From assembly GCA_019247255.1 (NCBI GenBank), contig JAFAPJ010000239.1:1-10084 (forward strand): a stretch of DNA of 10,084 bases, read 5' to 3'. The translations under genes and the position numbers were made by a program. This document shows, one piece after another, positions 6,871 through 10,084 of this stretch. Each line of letters opens with the position of its first letter. Position 1 is the stretch's first letter. The notes under the pieces were generated by a model that searched no databases, was not told the origin of the DNA, and saw only the letters and a list, made by a program, of their open reading frames with translations. The DNA comes from Methylobacteriaceae bacterium. Its GTDB lineage: Bacteria > Pseudomonadota > Alphaproteobacteria > Rhizobiales > Beijerinckiaceae.

Positions 6871-7485
6871 TCAATATTCGACGCCTTTCTGGGCCTTGAT
6901 ACCCGCCCGGAACGGGTGCTTCACGAGGGTCATCTCGGTCACGAGGTCGGCGACCTCGATGAGCTCGGGCTTCGCGTTGCGGCCCGTGACGACCACGTGC
7001 TTGTCCGCGGGCTTCTCGTCCCGGAGGAAGGCCACGACCTCCTCCACGGGCAGGTAATCGTAGCGCAGCACGATGTTCAGCTCGTCGAGGAGCACGAGCC
7101 GGTGCCGCTCGTCGCGGATAAGCTCCTTGGCGCGCTCCCAGGCCGCCCGGGCGACCGCGATGTCGCGCGCGCGGTCCTGCGTATCCCAGGTGAAGCCTTC
7201 GCCCATGACGTGAAGCGTCACGAGCTCGGGGAAGCGGGCGAGGAGCCTGGCCTCCCCGGTCTCCCAGCTCGGCGCCTTGATGAACTGCACGATGCCGACG
7301 GGCCAATCATAGGCGATATGCCGGAACACCATGCCGAGCGCGGCGGTCGTCTTGCCTTTGCCCGCGCCCGTATGGACGATCAGGAGCCCTTTCCCGTCCG
7401 TCTTGGCGGCCAGGATCTTGCTCTTCGCCTCCTTGTGCTTGCGCATCTTCTCGGCGTGGCGCGCATTGGGGTCGAGTTCGGTCAC
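6871..7485 (-). CDS. cobO: Corrinoid (cob(I)yrinic acid a,c-diamide) adenosyltransferase CobO
   Basis: CobO transfers the 5'-deoxyadenosyl group of ATP to the reduced cobalt of the corrinoid, forming the Co-C bond of coenzyme B12. The 204-residue length fits the CobO/BtuR/CobA family (about 200). The N-terminal region [20 protein letters not shown] is the charged cap helix of the family. It is followed by [18 protein letters not shown], the P-loop (GAGKGKT at about 41-47), then [15 protein letters not shown], the MGEGFTW motif and [16 protein letters not shown] (Walker B-like), with [22 protein letters not shown] and [16 protein letters not shown] at the C-terminus. The start is GTG 7485, overlapping the cobN stop as GTGA, with GAGAG 6 bases upstream; this indicates translational coupling. 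The next Met (about residue 14) would cut the family N-terminus. In the same operon, cobQ follows after 40 bases. This is the BtuR-type family, not PduO or EutT. Confidence 0.96.
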   Translation of the reverse strand: MTELDPNARHAEKMRKHKEAKSKILAAKTDGKGLLIVHTGAGKGKTTAALGMVFRHIAYDWPVGIVQFIKAPSWETGEARLLARFPELVTLHVMGEGFTWDTQDRARDIAVARAAWERAKELIRDERHRLVLLDELNIVLRYDYLPVEEVVAFLRDEKPADKHVVVTGRNAKPELIEVADLVTEMTLVKHPFRAGIKAQKGVEY

Positions 7486-10084
7486 GGGCGGCTCTCGGCG
7501 GCGATCGGGGAGTCGAGGAAGGGAGCGCCGAGCTCGGCGAGAAGCTCCGTCGCGCGGTTCGCCCGGGGGCGCCACAGCCCGCGGCGGATCGCTTCCGCGA
7601 AGCGCTCCGCCGTCTCGCGCAAGGCCGCGGGGTTCGCCTCCGCCATGAAGGCCCGGACGCGCTCGTCCGCGAGATAGCTCGCGAAGAGCTGGTCGAAATG
7701 GCGGTCCTTCACGGCATCCGTCGTCGCCGCGAAGCCGAACAGGTAATCGACCGTCGCGGCGATCTCGAAGGCGCCCTTGTAGCCGTGCCGGAGGACGCCC
7801 GCGATCCATTTCGGGTTCGCGGCCCGGCCGCGGACGACGCGGGAGATCTCTTCCTCGAGCGTGCGCACCACCGGCGCTTCCGGCCGGGAGGTGTCGATGT
7901 GGAGCACCGGGCGCGGCCGGCCCGCGAGCCCTTCCACGCTCGCCGCGAGCCCGCCCATGAACTGGTAGTAATCGTCCGAATCGAGGAGGTCGTGCTCGCG
8001 ATTGTCCTGCGCCTGCACGACGGCGTCCACCCGGGCGAGCGCGATGCGAAGCCGTTCCCCTGCCGCCTCGCCCTTGCGCCCCGCCCCGTAGGCGAAGCCG
8101 CTCCAGGCGAGATAGCCCGTCGCGAGGTCCTGTCGATCCGTCCAGCCGCCCTCGTCGATGAGGGCCTGCAGCCCCGCCCCGTAGGCGCCCGGCATCGATC
8201 CGTAGACGCGAGCGCCGGCCTGCCGTCGCGCCGCCTCCCGGTCGTGCCCGGCGCTTTCCAGAACCGCCGCATCGGCCCGGACGCGGGCCGCGATCGGGTT
8301 ATCCGCCTCCGCCTCGTCGAGCGCCGCGACGGCGCGGACGGCCGAGTCGAAGAGGTCGATCTGGGTCGGGAAGGCATCGCGGAAGAGCCCGGAAACGCGC
8401 AGCACGACATCGACGCGCGGGCGGCGGAGCTCGCCGAGGCTCATGACCTGGAAACCCGTGACCCGGCCGGAGCCGGGCTCCCAGACGGGGCGCACGCCGA
8501 TGAGGGCGAGCGCCTGCGCGACGTCGTCGCCGCCGGTCCGCATGTTCGCGGTGCCCCAGCAGGAAAGCGCGAGGGTGCGCGGCCAGTCGCCCTCCTCCTG
8601 GACGTAGCGCTCGACGAGGCGCTCGGCCGCCTCGCGGCCGGTCCGCCAGGCGACCTCGCTCGGCACCGCCCGCACGTCGACCGCGAAGAAGTTGCGGCCC
8701 GTCGGCAGCACGTCCGGCCGGCCGCGGGTCGGCGCGCCGGAGGGGCCGGACGGCACGAAGCGCCCGTCGAGCCCGGCCAGGACCGCCTCGATCTCAGCCT
8801 CGGGCGAACGCAGGATCGCCGGCCGAAGCTCGCTCTCGATCCAGGCGAGCACCGCGCGGGTCCGGGTCCAGCCGGGCTCGGGCGCGATCCGCCCGGCCAC
8901 GAGCTCCTCGGCCAGGCGCTCGATCCGCTCGACCGTGTCGCCGAGATGGCGCCAGGGCGCGTCCGAGAGCCGGACAAGCGCCGGCGGGAAGGGGCCGGGA
9001 TAGGGCCTGGCGAGGTCGCGCGTCAGGGGATCACAGGATCCAAGGTCGAGATCCGCCGCGAGCGCCCGGTGCAGGGAGGCATCGGCGGGGCGCAGCTCGG
9101 AGCGGGGCAGGCGCGCAACCGCCGCGAGCAGCGCGTCGAGCCGCGCCGGATCGGGCGCGCGGCCGAGCACGTGCAGCCCGTCGCGGATCTGCATCTCCTT
9201 CAGGTCGCAGAGATGCGCGTCGAGCCGGCGCAGGAGCTCGTCGCCGTCCGCGCGGCCGAGCTCCTCGTCGAGCCGGAGGGACGAGACATGCGCGCCGATG
9301 TCCTCCGCGAGGGCCTTCGCCCGGCGCGGATCGAGGTCGGAGGCGAGCGCGTACTCGTCGACGAGCGCCTCGAGGCGGGCGAGGTCGCCGTGAAGCTCCG
9401 CGCGGGCGAGCGGCGGCGTCAGGTGGTCGACGACGACGGCGGCGCTCCGTCGCTTCGCCTGCACGCCCTCGCCGGGATCGTTGACGATGAACGGGTAGAG
9501 GTTCGGGAGCGCGCCGAGCACGGCCTCGGGAAAGCAGGCGGCCGAGAGCCCGACCGCCTTGCCGGGCAGCCATTCGAGGTTCCCGTGCTTGCCGAGATGC
9601 AGGACGGCATGGGCCTCGAAGGCGCGCCGGAGCCAGAGATAGAAGGCGAGGTAATGGTGCGGCGGCGCGAGGTCCGGCGCATGGTAGGTCGCCTGCGGAT
9701 CGATGTTGTAGCCGCGCGCCGGCTGAATCCCGATCGCGATGTTGCCGAAGCGGTGGAGGCCGAGCTGGAACGCGCCGGCCTCGCAATGCGGGTCGTCCTC
9801 CGGCGCACCCCAGCGAGCTTCCACGGCGGCCCTGGTCTCACCGGGTAGGGCTGCATAGCGCTCGCGATAGGCGCCGAGGGGCCAGCGCACGCCGCCGCCG
9901 CGGCCTGATCGTCCCTTGAGCGCATTGGTTGGGCCGGCCGCGAGGCGCGCCATCAGCTCCGCCGAGGTCACGGGCGCGCCGTCCGTCCGGTATCCTGCCC
10001 GTGCGAGGGCCTCGACCAGAACCGCGAGGCTCTCCGGCGTGTCGAGCCCGACGCCGTTGCCGAGCCGGCCGTCGCGGTTCGGGT
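7482..10084 (-). CDS. cobN: Cobaltochelatase large subunit CobN, C-terminal two thirds (5' end outside window)
   Basis: CobN is the large, substrate-binding subunit of the ATP-dependent aerobic cobaltochelatase, inserting Co2+ into hydrogenobyrinic acid a,c-diamide together with CobS and CobT (neither is in the window). The frame is open from the right edge (last full codon 10080-10082) to TGA at 7484-7482, giving 866 residues of a protein usually near 1,250-1,300. The edge sequence NGVGLDTPESLAVLVEALARAGY continues the CobN family without a start, so GTG 9971 is internal. Signatures shared with magnesium chelatase BchH/ChlH include LHLGKHGNLEWLPGKAVGLS, YPFIVNDPGEG and GNI-type residues before them; further on are CWGTANMRTGGDD, RVSGLFRDAFP with DLFDSAVRAVA, YGSMPGAYGAGLQALIDEG, and DREHDLLDSDDYYQF-like NREHDLLDSDDYYQFMGGL. 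The C-terminus includes NPKWIAGVLRHGYKGAFEIA. It is first of the visible cob genes and overlaps cobO by four bases. Any cobalamin riboswitch would lie beyond the right edge. Confidence 0.96.
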   Translation of the reverse strand, partial: PNRDGRLGNGVGLDTPESLAVLVEALARAGYRTDGAPVTSAELMARLAAGPTNALKGRSGRGGGVRWPLGAYRERYAALPGETRAAVEARWGAPEDDPHCEAGAFQLGLHRFGNIAIGIQPARGYNIDPQATYHAPDLAPPHHYLAFYLWLRRAFEAHAVLHLGKHGNLEWLPGKAVGLSAACFPEAVLGALPNLYPFIVNDPGEGVQAKRRSAAVVVDHLTPPLARAELHGDLARLEALVDEYALASDLDPRRAKALAEDIGAHVSSLRLDEELGRADGDELLRRLDAHLCDLKEMQIRDGLHVLGRAPDPARLDALLAAVARLPRSELRPADASLHRALAADLDLGSCDPLTRDLARPYPGPFPPALVRLSDAPWRHLGDTVERIERLAEELVAGRIAPEPGWTRTRAVLAWIESELRPAILRSPEAEIEAVLAGLDGRFVPSGPSGAPTRGRPDVLPTGRNFFAVDVRAVPSEVAWRTGREAAERLVERYVQEEGDWPRTLALSCWGTANMRTGGDDVAQALALIGVRPVWEPGSGRVTGFQVMSLGELRRPRVDVVLRVSGLFRDAFPTQIDLFDSAVRAVAALDEAEADNPIAARVRADAAVLESAGHDREAARRQAGARVYGSMPGAYGAGLQALIDEGGWTDRQDLATGYLAWSGFAYGAGRKGEAAGERLRIALARVDAVVQAQDNREHDLLDSDDYYQFMGGLAASVEGLAGRPRPVLHIDTSRPEAPVVRTLEEEISRVVRGRAANPKWIAGVLRHGYKGAFEIAATVDYLFGFAATTDAVKDRHFDQLFASYLADERVRAFMAEANPAALRETAERFAEAIRRGLWRPRANRATELLAELGAPFLDSPIAAESRP

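Noticed and set aside
6842..6873. CCCGGTCA repeated 24 bp apart in the cobO-cobQ gap
   Set aside because: An 8-bp repeat is weak. One copy is explained by the cobO stop codon and the other by the cobQ ribosome binding site, so an operator is not needed.
5298..6899. 533-codon open frame on the plus strand opposite cobQ
   Set aside because: It is antisense to conserved cobQ, its product is low-complexity, and no ribosome binding site or domain is visible.
7698..9848. Long open frame on the plus strand (716 codons) opposite cobN
   Set aside because: It lies wholly antisense to a well-conserved cobN. Its product is low-complexity Arg/Ala/Gly/Glu-rich with no recognisable domain, as expected from the complement of GC3-biased coding sequence.
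1..10084. Search for a novel system: mobile elements, CRISPR, defence islands, tRNA genes, riboswitches
   Set aside because: Every long conserved frame belongs to a known housekeeping or metabolic family, and composition looks uniform by eye. I saw no spaced repeat array, terminal inverted repeats with a transposase, tRNA-like fold or B12-box-like element. The intergenic gaps are all under 170 bases.

Overview
The window is very GC-rich, gene-dense chromosomal DNA that reads like an alphaproteobacterium, most likely of the Hyphomicrobiales (a Methylobacterium- or Chelatococcus-like relative). The basis is the strong G/C third-position bias, the MutL start region, a DUF3297 protein, and an aerobic (CobN-type) cobalamin pathway. 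The genus is inferred from general resemblance, not from a search. It looks like ordinary core genome: I see no phage, transposon, CRISPR, toxin or defence genes, and no rRNA or tRNA genes.

Left part (1-3126, plus strand): the 3' two thirds of a LysR-type regulator, then mutL (mismatch repair, with the metal-binding endonuclease motif), then a short YciA-type acyl-CoA thioesterase. The two intergenic gaps (about 165 and 143 bases) hold small inverted and direct repeats. No gap without a gene exceeds 300 bases.

Middle part (3131-5386): a small DUF3297 gene and a complete GcvA-like LysR regulator lie on the minus strand. The regulator is divergent from an EamA/DMT-family transporter across a 78-base gap. 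That gap carries a perfect 12-bp palindrome inside a larger inverted repeat, sitting in the spacer of a plausible promoter for the regulator; this is the clearest regulatory signal in the window. The thioesterase and DUF3297 genes converge with only 4 bases between them, and a perfect 7-bp hairpin contains both stop codons.

Right part (5331-10084, minus strand): a cobalamin operon running leftward, cobN (5' end outside the window), cobO, cobQ. CobN inserts cobalt into hydrogenobyrinic acid a,c-diamide, CobO adenosylates the corrinoid, and CobQ amidates it to adenosylcobyric acid, so the gene order follows the pathway order. cobN and cobO overlap by GTGA, and the 3' end of cobQ overlaps the 3' end of the convergent transporter gene by 56 bases.

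I found no convincing new biological system. The observations worth a second look are local: the divergent operator/promoter, the shared stop-codon hairpin, the convergent cobQ/transporter overlap, and the direct repeats before the thioesterase gene.
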